Notes under the pieces: generated by a model
What the model was told of the DNA's origin: nothing
What the model saw: only the letters and a program-made list of their open reading frames with translations
Database searches by the model: none
Shown: positions 45,169 to 55,949 of the stretch, in pieces
Numbering within the stretch: the stretch's first letter is position 1
How the letters are laid out: every line of letters starts with the position of its first letter
Position numbers and translations under genes: made by a program
Source: Thysanoteuthis rhombus
Taxonomy: Eukaryota > Mollusca > Cephalopoda > Oegopsida > Thysanoteuthidae
NCBI GenBank assembly: GCA_963457665.1
Contig: OY735209.1
Coordinates: forward strand, 8,506,814 to 8,570,813
DNA: 64,000 nt
Direction of reading: 5' to 3'

Positions 45169-46142
45169 GCTAAGCTTGCTCTGCGAAAGGCTTGCTATCC
45201 TAGGGTGGTTCTTCATTTGATTTCTTCATCAGAGGGTCTCATGAAGATTGGTGGTCCTCAGTAGATATGGTGGTTTACTTTTTCCAGTTCTGTGTCCTCG
45301 ATTTTGATCTTAGTGTTTTTATTTCCGACGTAGTGGTTGCACATGATCTTTGTCTTACTGAAGTTCATGTGTAGGCCGACTTTTTTGCTCTCTTCATTTA
45401 GTTCATCTATCATTAGTTGGAGGTCGTGTAGGTTCTGTGTGAAAAGGGCAATGTCGTTTGCAAATCTTAGGTTGCGCAGATACTCGCTGTCTATTCTAAT
45501 TCCTTTACTCTCCCAGTCTAGTCTTCTGAAGATCATCTCGAGGCAGGCTATGAGTAGTTTGGGTGAGCTACTATCACCGTGTTTTACCCCTTTTTGGAGC
45601 TGAAAAGGCTCCGAGACTTTATATAGCCTGATAAAGGAGCTTCTTTGACTGCCTATATGTTTCAGCACTTCGACATACAAGAAGATCCCATGAATAAAGA
45701 TGGTTATACAACCAATGCATCCTCCAATAGTCACTTATGGAGCTGAAACATGGAACCTAACCAAGAGACAGATCCACAAATTGAAAACCATGCAACGTTC
45801 ACATGAAAGGATCATGCTCAACCTCACGTATAGAGATCACAAGACAGCACAATATATCATGGAGAAGACAGAAGTCGGAGACATCATAGAATCCATTAAA
45901 AATCTCAAATTGCAACAGGCTGGCCATGTTGCAAGAATGGCTGACAACCAATGGACATCGTGACTCACGACATGGATCCCCAGAGATCAAATACGCAATC
46001 GAGGCCGGAGGAGTATTAGATGAGCTAAACGAATTCAGAAAGTACTGGCTCCGTAACGCCCACGATAGAGGAATGTGGTGAATCCTAGAGAAGGTCTACG
46101 TCCAACGACGGACTTTGAGAGACTGATGTTGATGTTGATGAT
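45169..46142 (+). mobile_element. RTE-like LINE, 5'-truncated copy with 5' inversion
   Basis: Two adjoining parts of one RTE protein lie in opposite orientation. The minus-strand part (about 45169-45685) holds reverse transcriptase. It shows an Ile-Arg-Leu-Tyr ... Phe-Gln-Leu block, GVKHGDSSSPKL (family GVKQGDxLSPKL), LRFANDI (family LRFADDI; the first catalytic Asp of the pair is Asn), a KTKIM block and an Ile-Tyr-x-Gly block, with three stops after 45260. The plus-strand part (about 45690-46142) continues with VTYGAETWNLTK, GHVARM and the C-terminal tail, ending in TGATGT/TGATGA repeats at 46121-46142. The arrangement fits twin-priming. The element is non-functional. Confidence 0.85.
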
Positions 46143-46260
46143 GTACATTGTATTTTAATGTACTGTGTTATGTGTTGGTGTTCCATGTGTTATGTGTTTG
46201 TATGTGTTGGTGAGTCGTGTATGTGTGTGTGTGTGTGTGTGTTTGTGTGTGTGTGTGCAG
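46143..46260. repeat. TG-rich array
   Basis: 'tgtgttatgtgttgg' units leading into TG at 46217-46257, immediately beyond the RTE tail. Confidence 0.85.
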
Positions 46261-46446
46261 AACGGTGTATACCAGTGCGTGTATTGTTGAGAAAACACGT
46301 AACATGCAGAACACAAAGACCAACAATACAATATCATACAGTAAAATCTATTCTCATGAATCACTTCAGAATAAAACTAGGTCTTCGTCGGCAACACTGA
46401 AATAAGAGTGAACATTTACGCAAAAATATTCTTATTCTATCCAAAG

Positions 46447-46500
46447 CAGAGGTCGGCAAACTACGGCCTGCGGGAAAAATCCATCCTGTGGCTCTTTTAT
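46447..46500 (+). mobile_element. hAT-like terminal segment
   Basis: 'cagaggtcggcaaactacgg' followed by 'cctgcggg' and an 'aaatcc' step is the classic start of many hAT-type non-autonomous elements across animals. The 8 bases before it ('atccaaag') could be one target duplication, but the matching far end was not found. Confidence 0.65.
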
Positions 46501-47200
46501 CCAGCTCACCGATTCCATTTTCGTATTTAACGATGTAAACAATGCCAGAAAAAAAATGTAACCACAATTTGATGATATTCTGTCCCATTTCCAAGAAAAA
46601 AAAGAAAGAATTTTATTGATTGAAAAGGCATGGAAGTGTATCCCATACATGGCCATTTAGGGCTTCTTCGATAATGCAGTCATCTGATATTCTATTGCGA
46701 CATCAATGGCAACTGGGAAGAAATCCGATCAGAATGGTGTTCTTTCAATCAAACCTTTTAATGGCATCGTACCTTTTAACGACATTACGTCTCTACTTCC
46801 CTTGCTATTTCTGTTCCACATATCTGGGACCGAACGACCGACCGACAGACAGACCGATCGACAGAAAAGCATCTTATTGTGATTTGTGGACAGATCTAAA
46901 AACAAGCTTCCCTTGGCCTGCGAGATACAAAGGCATTTACAATCCGACTTGCCTCCCAAAAGTTTTACCGATTCCTGGTCTAAGAGAAAGTATCATTTAT
47001 TACGAATGGCAATGCAAGCCAATACTCATGAGAAGATCAAATTGTTAGGTTGGCATATCTTACTATCCCCGAAAGTTTCCTTTATGCAACTGTGCCTTTA
47101 CGAAAGACCTACATTAGTTCCTGTTTTTATATGTGTCCAACATCTCTATAACACATTTTGTCTGTCCCCGGATAACTGACGTCATTTATCCAGTTTTTTT
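46501..47200. other. unrecognised sequence
   Basis: Contains a small 'gaccgaccgacagacagaccg' patch near 46835. The 142-codon frame at 46620-47048 has no known motif. Confidence 0.35.
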
Positions 47201-47227
47201 AATCAATTTATGAAATGGTAAAAAAAT

Positions 47228-47580
47228 ATCTGCAGTTTCCCTTTCAGAGGTACATTCATTTTTTCTGTAATCAAAGGAAAATTATCTATTCATTTTTTAA
47301 AACAATTTTTGTGATAGATATAGAAATACATCATCAGCTTTCACCAGCGTAGGATTATAGACTAAAATTATTTTGATTTTTTTTTTTGTAATTTATCTGA
47401 TTTATAATTTCCTTTCAGCCTCCTTATCTGCAGTTTATCCTCCAGTGGTCTTTCTTATCCGCTGTTTCCCTTTCTGTAGTAGCTCCTTATCAGCTGTTTA
47501 ATTTTCAGACACCGCCCTTTTTTTTAGCAGTTTTCCACTCAGTAGACTCTCTATCCGCGGTTTTTCCTTTCATTGGGATG
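47228..47580. repeat. degenerate ~32-bp repeats around 'ttatccgcggtttccctttcag'
   Basis: At least six related segments ('tatctgcagtttcccttt', 'tatctgcagtttatcctcc', 'tatccgctgtttcccttt', 'tatcagctgtttaatttt', 'tagcagttttccactc', 'tatccgcggtttttccttt') occur, most within 47420-47570. They resemble subterminal text of Tigger-type elements. Confidence 0.55.
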
Positions 47581-48500
47581 TGGACACGTTAGTAGAATTC
47601 TATTGCAAATTGAAAAGGAGTTTTGCTTTTACGACATTAAAGGCGAGAAGAGAAAATAACGTTCAGTGTTATTTTAACATGGGGACACGAAAGAAGAACC
47701 GTGCAACCCGATCAGTGAGAATGCCGGCGCCAAGCTACTTCCCCAGGAACTAAAACTCTGCATCAAGCCACTGGGGCTTTGATCCGTGTCTGTGAACATC
47801 TGTGCTTCATCCTGATTTATTTTATGCATCCATTAGCTAAATCTGTCAAAGCCTAAGAGAGATCGTAAAGGTGCCTGCGCTTAGCATTAAACCGGCTGAC
47901 ATCGAAGAAGATTATCTCTTTTGGTTTTCCTCATACACGTTAATGGTGATTGCTTCTTCACTTTACGTCATTCTGGTGAACGAAACGTTTCATAGGGTAG
48001 CAGGGCTGTGATCAGATCAGCTGAACACTTTCGTTGTAGAAAAGCCCTTAAAAGTAGAAAGGAAATCAATTCAACATGATCAGAATCCTTTCTGCCCATC
48101 ACCCAGTGCAGCAGAATTCAAACTGTGTTCCACTCGATTCAGTATCCTGCGCGAACTTTCCGGGGGTTCAGCGAAACAGAATGATATTTCTGCAATATAC
48201 TTAATAATTCATTTCATAAACGATTTCTTTCGCAGCTTTCACGTGTCTTCATTTCATTTCCTCCGCACGAACAGTACTTTTTATATGAGAAAAAATTGAT
48301 AATATGTTCACCTATTTGATTAAAAACATCTTGGTTATTTACGTGACACGGACGCCATTCAGTCAGTAGTCATTTTCATATCTATTTCTTCTTCTGTACG
48401 CCTCGTTCTTGCTTTTTGATTCAAGTGTGGGCTTTCGATTTGTGTTTATACACATTCAGATTATTACATAATCAAGGCCATAATCCAATAGTTGTATACG
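47581..48500. other. unrecognised sequence
   Basis: No gene, RNA or repeat recognised. Confidence 0.4.
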
Positions 48501-48561
<61 letters not shown>

Positions 48562-48589
48562 ATATTTATGGTACGGATCAGGCTAGCAG

Positions 48590-48636
<47 letters not shown>
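48501..48636. repeat. TA arrays around a family D tail (D2)
   Basis: TA arrays at 48501-48559 and 48594-48635 enclose 'tacggatcaggctagcagtat', the inverted form of the family D tail seen at 44640-44665. Confidence 0.8.
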
Positions 48637-48637
<1 letters not shown>

Positions 48638-48721
48638 AAAGGGGTTTTTCTTGGAAGGGTTCTCTAGAAAATACAATTATTGAAAAGGGATCACCGAGTA
48701 GTTGAAGTTTGAAGATCACTG
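48637..48721 (-). mobile_element. hAT-like terminal segment
   Basis: On the minus strand it begins 'cagtgatcttcaaactt' and continues 'gatcccttttcaataatt'. This matches the common hAT start CAGTGGTTCTCAAAC followed by a 'ccctttt' step. The same text recurs at 58150-58220. The distal part runs into the TA array. Confidence 0.6.
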
Positions 48722-49100
48722 ACCTGGTGAATGAAAGTGATGGTGAAACTCATCCGGTTCCCTGCGAATCGTGAGTTCAATCTCAAGGTCAGGTAACACC
48801 AAAATAAACACCAGATCCGTGGTGGGGAAGATGGGCATCATAAAGGAAAAACTGACTGTTGCGCGTTCTGAAATTCTTTGGGAAGGATCCTGTATGTGAC
48901 AGGGAACAGAATAAGAACATATCCAGCGAATCACACGAGGGCTTCCAATCGACGTTATTTGAAGTTCACCGAATGCAGTAGACATTTGATGAAGGCCAGA
49001 GAATGAAGCAGTCGAAAATTTGTAATAAAGACAACAAATCACCCTTTTCTCCTTTTTTTTTTCCTTCTTTCCTGTCTTTCCCTCTTGCTTGAATGTTCAT
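48722..49100. other. unrecognised sequence
   Basis: The 108-codon minus-strand frame at 48716-49042 was examined and shows no recognisable domain. Confidence 0.35.
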
Positions 49101-49103
49101 TCA

Positions 49104-49558
49104 CTGGTTAGAAACCGTCCACTAAAACTGTCATCAAAACGGTCAACGTGGGTTTCTTCAGTTTTCAAGTTGGTCCAGCTGACTGACCATGTACGTATGT
49201 GCACAGGTCGAACCAATGGTGCTAGAGGGCTGAAATTTTAAAAATTCACCCCCATTATGTATTTAAAAAAAACATTCGTTTTATTTTTGCTGTTTTTTAT
49301 TCACAATCTTAATATGGTTTTAGTGGGGGGTTCAATTTTCAGTGCAAGTTTATCCTAAATTGATCCCCAGTTTGTACCAGTATTCCTATTTTTTTTCTTT
49401 TTTAGTGATCACTGCCCAAACAAAAGGTGAAAGAAGTAACTTATTCATTGATCTTCTCTTTTTTAAATGTTCTTAATTTATCACCCCTAACATCACACGC
49501 TCCCAAAAAACGTTGCTCGCATGACAGTTCCTATTGCATGACTGACCATACCTGTTTT
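49104..49558 (-). mobile_element. family A copy A14
   Basis: Full-length reverse copy from 'ggttagaaaccgtcc' to 'gacagttcctattgcatg', with recognisable inverted ends (GAAACCGTC and GACAGTTCC). The 93-codon frame at 49427-49708 overlaps its end and is not a gene. Confidence 0.8.
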
Positions 49559-50014
49559 TCCTTCTTCTTACTCGTTTTCCTCGTCTTTCCCAAGCTCTCA
49601 TTCGCTTCGTCACATCATTGGTCAAACCAAAACATGTTTAATCAGTCAGGCTTTAAAATCAGATTCCTGTCAATAGTGTCCATTTTTTCCCTTCCATCGA
49701 GACGATGATGAAGCGTTGGTTTTGAATTCTTTTTTTTTTTTTTTTTGTTATAGACACGTTCGCTAAACAGTCGAGTCATGACTGGATAGAAATAACGCTG
49801 GCCCGGAGGGATAGGAAAGAGGATTTGAAAGTATCCATAATCCTTCGCAAAACTGACAGCGACTGGACAAGGCTTTTCTCGAATATTCGTGGAAGAGGAA
49901 CGTGAAAAAGAGAGATTAGGACCGATAGGATTAGGTTAATTCTTTTAGAAATGCTTTATTCGGACAGTGGTGATCTGTAAATGCCAAATTAGAATGATAT
50001 ATGAGAAAATTGGA
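49559..50014. other. unrecognised sequence
   Basis: A homopolymer T run lies at 49731-49746. Nothing else recognised. Confidence 0.4.
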
Positions 50015-50079
50015 TAAAGGAATAGGAAGAAGAAGATAGGGAGAAGAATAGAAGAAAGATGAAATACTAAAGGAAGAAA

Positions 50080-50177
<98 letters not shown>

Positions 50178-50940
50178 AGCAAGAAAAAGGGAAAATGAAA
50201 GAAAGAAAAGGCGACATGAAATTGGTCTTCTGATAAACCTGTCATTTTCCTTTGGAACGAAACAAAATTGTTTCAGATTATTTTTTTATTTTTTCATCCT
50301 TTATTTAAAAAAGAAAGAAAGTAGAAAAGCTAGAAAAAAGGAGGGAGAAAGAATGAAAGAAGACTTGAAAGCAAAAATGAAAGAAACAATTTAATGATAA
50401 AAGAAAGAGAGGGAGAAGAACTAAAGAAAGGGAGGAAGGAAAAATGCATTCGGAAGGAAGGAGGGAAGAAAGGTTAAAAGCAAAAGATAAAGAAAGAATA
50501 TAATGATGATAAAAGAAAGAGAGTAAAAAAGAACGAAAGGGGGGAAGGATGGAAGAAAAAATACTGAAGGAAAAAAGAATGAAAGGAAGATTAAAAGCAA
50601 AAATGAAACTATGGATGTAAAGACTGAAAAAGAGGAGGAAAGATGACTGAACTAACAAATGCTAGATGAAGAACAATGCAAAGAAGAAAGAATCAAAAAT
50701 AGATGAAAGAATAGAGAATGAAACAAAGAAAGAATGAGGAATGAAACGAAGAAGAAATATTAAAGGAAGAAAGAATAAGTAAAGGGATAAGAGCAGAATG
50801 AATGAAATAATATAAGGATAAAAGAAAGAGAAAAAAGAAAGAATAAGAGAAAGGAAGAACAAAAGAAAGAAAGAACAAGACAAAGCAAAAAAGAAAGAGA
50901 GGAAGGAAGGAAGGAAGGAAGAAACGAACAAATGAATTAG
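50015..50940. repeat. polypurine GAAA/GGAA tract with embedded TA array
   Basis: More than 90% of plus-strand bases over much of 50015-50082 and 50163-50935 appear to be purines (by eye), built from 'gaaagaa', 'ggaagg' and 'aaagaaagag' words, with a TA array at 50083-50161. The Ser/Phe-rich minus-strand frames of up to 117 codons are artefacts of this composition. Confidence 0.9.
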
Positions 50941-51885
50941 AATTTGGGTTCAACTTCTAAAGACATTGAATAACTAGAGTCAAAACGGAGTCATGAAAAC
51001 AAAATGGCAGCCAGAGAGAAGACGACATGAAGATTGGTTATCTAAAAATCTGCAATTTTTCCTCTAAAATGAAACAAAATCCTCTTCCACTATTTTTCCC
51101 CAACCAATTAAAAGCGTTTTTTATCAATTAGCTCCTTTTTATTTTTTTATCAAATTTAATTTCCCCATGTCGGTTTAATCCATCGATTGCGAGCAATAAT
51201 TGTGATGCGATTAGTGGACCGAGCCTGCTAACCATCTCCCAACGACTAGGTACCACACAGAGACTGTAGACAATGTAATTTTTTTTCCAAGTTCAAAACC
51301 AAGCATCGTGAATAGCTATGTGTTTATGTGAAATCTTGTTTCAAATGAAGAAACGCTTTATGGAGACATATCAAATATTGCAACCAAAGTTTCCTCGTTT
51401 CGAACAAAATTTCACAGTTCTTAGTTCATTTTTCAACTTGGGGGAAAAAGAGCCAAGAACTCTAGACACACGTTCAACTTGGCGTATGTAACTCAAAAAC
51501 CAACTAACGTAGCTTGATGCAGTCTTTTTTTAATACCAAGGTCACTGCTACATATTTTTCAAGTCATGTGCACCCTGAAATGCCCTCTTCATGCAATGTT
51601 GGGAAAGTTTGGTCTCTTTAAGAAACAGACCATTGAAATTCAGAAACATCCAAAATTTATTCTTCGAATTAAAGAAGAAAGATACTCGATGTATTTGACC
51701 TGTCGTGTTTGTTTAAACCGAGATCCGTCGTAGGCCTGACGGTGTGATCTGGATAGTCAGAGTGGTACTTGTGGCAGGAATCTGCCTCGCCACCCATTCG
51801 TGAAGTGTCTTGGGATGAGGAGGATTTTTTCCCCTCCAAAAAAGAGGAGCACATCTCTACCATCATCGTCACTCACCCTCATGAA
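50941..51885. other. unrecognised sequence, possibly transposon 5' region
   Basis: Precedes the transposase remnant at 51886 and may contain its decayed 5' portion, but no matching protein blocks were seen. Confidence 0.3.
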
Positions 51886-52155
51886 AAACTTCCAAGCGGA
51901 GGTATTGGGCGGGGAGGTGGCATAGAGTACGCCCCTCGTTCACCAGACCAAACGCCAATGATTTTTTTCTTCTCTCATGGGGACGGCCTAAGAGAAAATA
52001 TTTATCACGCAAAACCGACAGTAATCGATTTGATGAAAGCGGCCATTGAAAAGGAATGCGCTCAAATCCCAAATGAACTGATTTATGATGTTTTCAACTT
52101 TGCTTTGTCATCAGTGTCTGGGCCAGAACGGTTATCAGTTCGGACATATGTGATA
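51886..52155 (+). mobile_element. mariner-superfamily (DDE) transposase, C-terminal remnant
   Basis: The plus-strand frame contains IGRGGGIEYAPRSPDQTPM followed by a Phe-rich block, a Glu-Asn-Ile-Tyr step and a helix ending CAQIPNELIYDVF. This order (IGRGG-IEW-PRSPDLTP-DFFLWG ... IP ... V) is typical of the C-terminal third of IS630/Tc1/mariner-like transposases. The acidic residue expected after TPM is Ile, removing the third catalytic position. Near 52115 the frame shifts; the real C-terminus (a Gln-Asn-Gly-Tyr-Gln-Phe block before a stop near 52154) continues in another frame. The long open frame from 51769 to 52263 extends beyond the true remnant on both sides. Confidence 0.75.
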
Positions 52156-52568
52156 ACTCGAATTAATTGCACATCCATGTCCTCTTTAATTCGAATTATA
52201 AATCTTGAACGCATCTTAATTGGCATTGCATTAATGAATATTCAAACTGTGTGTACATTTTAGGCACCTTGGATATGCATACACAAATCCACATACACAC
52301 GCTCACACACGTATTACCGAAAGATCCCCACAAGAGACGCATAGTAGTGTAATAACAAAGTATATATAAAACAGAAAAAAACTGACGAAAATTGCATGAA
52401 TTAAAGTAACAAATATTGGGAAATAAGTGACTGAAGTGACTCAAGACATTTTTTAAAGTTTTTTTTAATGTTGAAAGTTTAAAGCTGTGAAGATTTCGAG
52501 ACTATATGTACATACATTTTTAAGGTTAGTGGCATAAAACACATGAAACGTGTTTCATGGTAGATTTT

Positions 52569-52570
<2 letters not shown>
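52156..52570. other. unrecognised sequence with family H segment
   Basis: 52400-52500 holds 'aagtgactgaagtgac' and 'gtttaaagctgtgaag', the third family H copy, again next to a TA/TG array. Confidence 0.5.
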
Positions 52571-52661
<91 letters not shown>

Positions 52662-52672
52662 CGTGTGTGTGT
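52571..52672. repeat. (TA)n-(TG)n array
   Basis: TA at 52571-52650 followed by TG to 52672 with one CG step. Confidence 0.95.
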
Positions 52673-53113
52673 TATTTTTAGAAGTTCATTTATTGTAGAA
52701 ATATAAAAGTATAGTTCATCTATTACGAAATACCGTAAATAAATCACTCAACAAACACTCTACCCAACTAGAAGTCTCTCTAGTAATCTTCCCTAATCTG
52801 AAACGCAACAAGCATGGCAGGACCCCACAACACCTTCCTCAACCACTAACTCCTATCCAGAGGAAAAAGAGAAAACACACACACACAACAGCAGTCAGTT
52901 GATTGCAATGACTGCCTAAAACTGATCAGTTACTATAAAAACTAATTCTCCGTAACAGTTTTTCACAACTGCTTTATCTTCTGTCGACCATATCCTGTAA
53001 TCTAATTTCGCTTGTATCCATCCATCTTAGTCAGTGTACCCAAGTACTTTTGATTTTTTATCTTTTTATATATCTATCTATCTATTAGTCTATCTATCTA
53101 TCTATCTATCTCT

Positions 53114-53150
<37 letters not shown>

Positions 53151-53928
53151 CTCAATTTGTAAATTAAAAAAATAGAAAACGAATGATATTTAATCACAAT
53201 GCTCATTATTCAATACAGTAAATAGAGCTATTGATATAAAGAAAAAAAAGAGGATCACAAGGACATATATCCGGTGTAGGTTAACATTTCGTGCCTTTTG
53301 CATTCATCAGTAACCGACTGCATGTTGCTTCCAGTGGATTATCTATATCCTTGAATTATTGCAAATATATATGCGCGCGTGTGTGTGTGTGTGTATTCTT
53401 GTTCTGCTTAGTTTTACGCATGTTCAACCCCTCGTGGACATTCCTATGATAAATTGTGCACCTAAACTAATTAAGTCGTCTGTAGAAGTTGTTTCATGTC
53501 GACACAAATTAGAGTCAAATCCGAGCTTATTCGATTTTATTACTTTTCCTCCTTCTTTTCCCCTGGAACTTTCTTTTTTTACTTTCTCCTTTTCATGCAA
53601 ATATTCTTCCCATCTTTCCCAGTAATATTTGTGTACATTATGCAATCTGTAAAGCAATTTCCAGTTGCCCCAGACGGCCTCAACAAATGATATTGCCGGA
53701 CATTCAGTGTTACCAGCTTTGATTCAGCTAAAAATGGACGAATAAGAAGTGGTAATCAATGGCAGAGTTCAAGCCTCGTTCAGAATTTGCCTACTCCACC
53801 ATGGCAGCCAGGCATGGTCGCCAGAGCATGATATAGTTTGGTTTATGACAAGCTGGCCATGTTGACCCCTAAATCTTTATCTACTTCAAAATGAGGGATT
53901 CGCACTTTACATTTCCGTCTATCTATCT
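52673..53928. other. unrecognised sequence with small arrays
   Basis: ATCT/TA arrays lie at 53070-53147 and TG at 53381-53396. No gene recognised. Confidence 0.4.
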
Positions 53929-54188
<260 letters not shown>

Positions 54189-54388
54189 TGAAGTAAGTAT
54201 TTGGATTCGCCTGAAGAATCCCGAACAGGGAAGGAACTTGTTGATGTAGCGAATACTGATTTCATCATATCTTAACCTATACTCCCGATCAACTTAATGT
54301 TTAATATTGAGTGTATCGAGCACTTCATAAAATAAACCCATCACACATTGGATATTGTATTATATCATATTACATTGTATTCCTGATT

Positions 54389-54431
<43 letters not shown>
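54189..54431 (+). mobile_element. family D copy D3
   Basis: Starts right after the TA array with a hammerhead-like motif, continues through 'tattgagtgtatcgagcac' and 'cataaaataaaccc', and ends 'cctgatttatatt' against a second TA array (54392-54431). Confidence 0.7.
54203..54254 (+). ncRNA. hammerhead-like motif (family D, D3)
   Basis: Stem I is a perfect 6-bp pair (ATTCGC at 54205-54210; GCGAAT at 54249-54254). The core reads CTGAAGA (54211-54217; consensus CUGAUGA), stem II is TCCC/GGGA around GAACA, then GGAAC (consensus GAAAC). GTA at 54246-54248 stands in the cleavage-site position directly before stem I. Stem III is poor. The layout is that of a type I hammerhead with two core substitutions, so it is probably inactive. 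Confidence 0.45.
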
Positions 54432-54432
<1 letters not shown>

Positions 54433-55360
54433 CGCCAATTGAGCGATTTTGTCGATTTGCCTTGACATATATACGGAAATTATACAGCCATTTGATATTG
54501 ACAAGGAAACAAGTCTTGGTAGACTCATTCTGGAAGAAAAAACAGGCAACGGGATCAAATTTTCATTGAGTGAATTATAACATAGTTATAGAAGAGGTAG
54601 ACGTGAAAAATCTTTCTTTGAAATATCAACTTCCCGTTGGAAAATTAATGCAAAATTCAATACATCCCTAATTTCTTATTCAGATCATAACAGTTCACAA
54701 AGAAAACAAAAATATATTCAAATAATCATTCTATCTTCTCACTGAACGGAGTGTTAAAAAATCCACACGTTTTTTTTTTGTTTGTTTGTTTTTGTTTTTC
54801 TTTTTTTTGTTTTGATTTTTTTTGTAAGTTAGAGAAAGACATGGCTTAATACGTAAATTGAATTGTTTGAATAAATATTTTTTTCTGTTTGCTAAAAAGT
54901 AAAATACACCAGTCGCCAGGCGTTTTCACCTCTGCAAAAATAGACCCCATGAAGTCTACAAACACTTTATCGACAAATTCAAGGCCCCTTATCCTCCGCT
55001 CGATAAGATAATTGTTGATTAATTAGAGGTATGAACCTACGACCACTATCACAACCACAAAAAGATAATTAATTAATTGATTCATTACTGGTGCGCTTTT
55101 TTTTTATACCAAATAGATTTCTACCAAAAACACTTAGATACAACTTCGATTATACCTAATATAGATTATACATTCACGACATTAGACGAAAACGCTGTAG
55201 ACAAAGATGATTCTTGCCAGGGATGGACTTGAGTCTGCGTCAAAATACTCTCCTTGGACGTCACGCTCTTATCCCAGCGTCCTTTCCACTATTCAAAACA
55301 GTTTTCCAAATCCTCTTTATGTGTGCGTAGGTTACCAAAAAATGGATATGGGATCCAACA
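54432..55360. other. unrecognised sequence
   Basis: T-rich stretch at 54770-54830; no gene recognised. Confidence 0.4.
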
Positions 55361-55420
55361 GAATGATTATAAATTGCATTATATTACATTGAAACTCCCA
55401 TTTGAAATGATTTCCCGTTA
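55361..55420 (+). mobile_element. half copy of the palindromic MITE
   Basis: 'gattataaattgcattata' followed by 'catttgaaatgatttcccgtta' regions match the inverted arms at 22713-22780 and 22893-22955. The other arm is missing. Confidence 0.65.
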
Positions 55421-55439
55421 GTTCAATATCAGTGTCTGC

Positions 55440-55650
55440 TTAATTGATCACTCATTTAGTCTCTGCCTGTTTCTTTTTAATTCAGACTTTTTTAGTTGAT
55501 CACTGCCAAACAAAAGGCAGGAGAAAAAACGTATTCATTGAACGCCCCTTTTTTTCTAATTTTTCATTGATCACCTTTAACACAGCAAAACACTACCAAA
55601 AGTCATTGGTCATAAGACGCGTTCTATTGAGTTACTGAGCAGATCTGATG
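55440..55650 (-). mobile_element. family A copy A15 (partial)
   Basis: Reverse copy of the 5' half: 'gatcactgccaaacaaaagg', 'cattgatcacctttaac', and the end 'ttctattgagttactgagc'. Confidence 0.75.
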
Positions 55651-55661
55651 TTTTATTTTAG

Positions 55662-55738
55662 ATATAGAAATCGAACCGGAAACCAAATGGTATCTATTTT
55701 ATTATCGTAACCACTGAACAATTAGCCGAGACAACGTA
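55662..55738 (-). mobile_element. tRNA-derived SINE head
   Basis: On the minus strand 'cggctaattgttcagtggtta' is an A-box region and 'ccggttcgatttc' a nearly perfect B box, about 45 bp apart. Confidence 0.5.
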
Positions 55739-55949
55739 GGCTTCTTTGCAAAGACGAAGGTTATAGGATTACACTCCATAAAACCGGTCTGAGACGGACA
55801 AATGTTTGCAGTCTTGCTACCTAGGCAACTGCTGCACAGTCAACCAAGCGGGTCAAATAGTTTTCCAACGAATACTTCGATCATGGCCATTTTAATCTGA
55901 TAGGATTTTTGTCCATCAATGGTCTGACATCGCTAAGTATTGACCATTA

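Noticed and set aside
46620..47048. 142-codon plus-strand frame
   Set aside because: No domain recognised and it includes a short tetranucleotide patch. Its length is within chance for a 64-kb window.
49931..50953. Overlapping minus-strand frames rich in Ser and Phe (up to 117 codons), suggestive of membrane proteins
   Set aside because: They arise from a polypurine tract read on the opposite strand; all frames look alike and no start or splice context is present.
51769..52263. 164-codon frame as an intact gene
   Set aside because: Only the middle part matches transposase. The N-terminal third and the C-terminal end are chance extensions after a frame shift.
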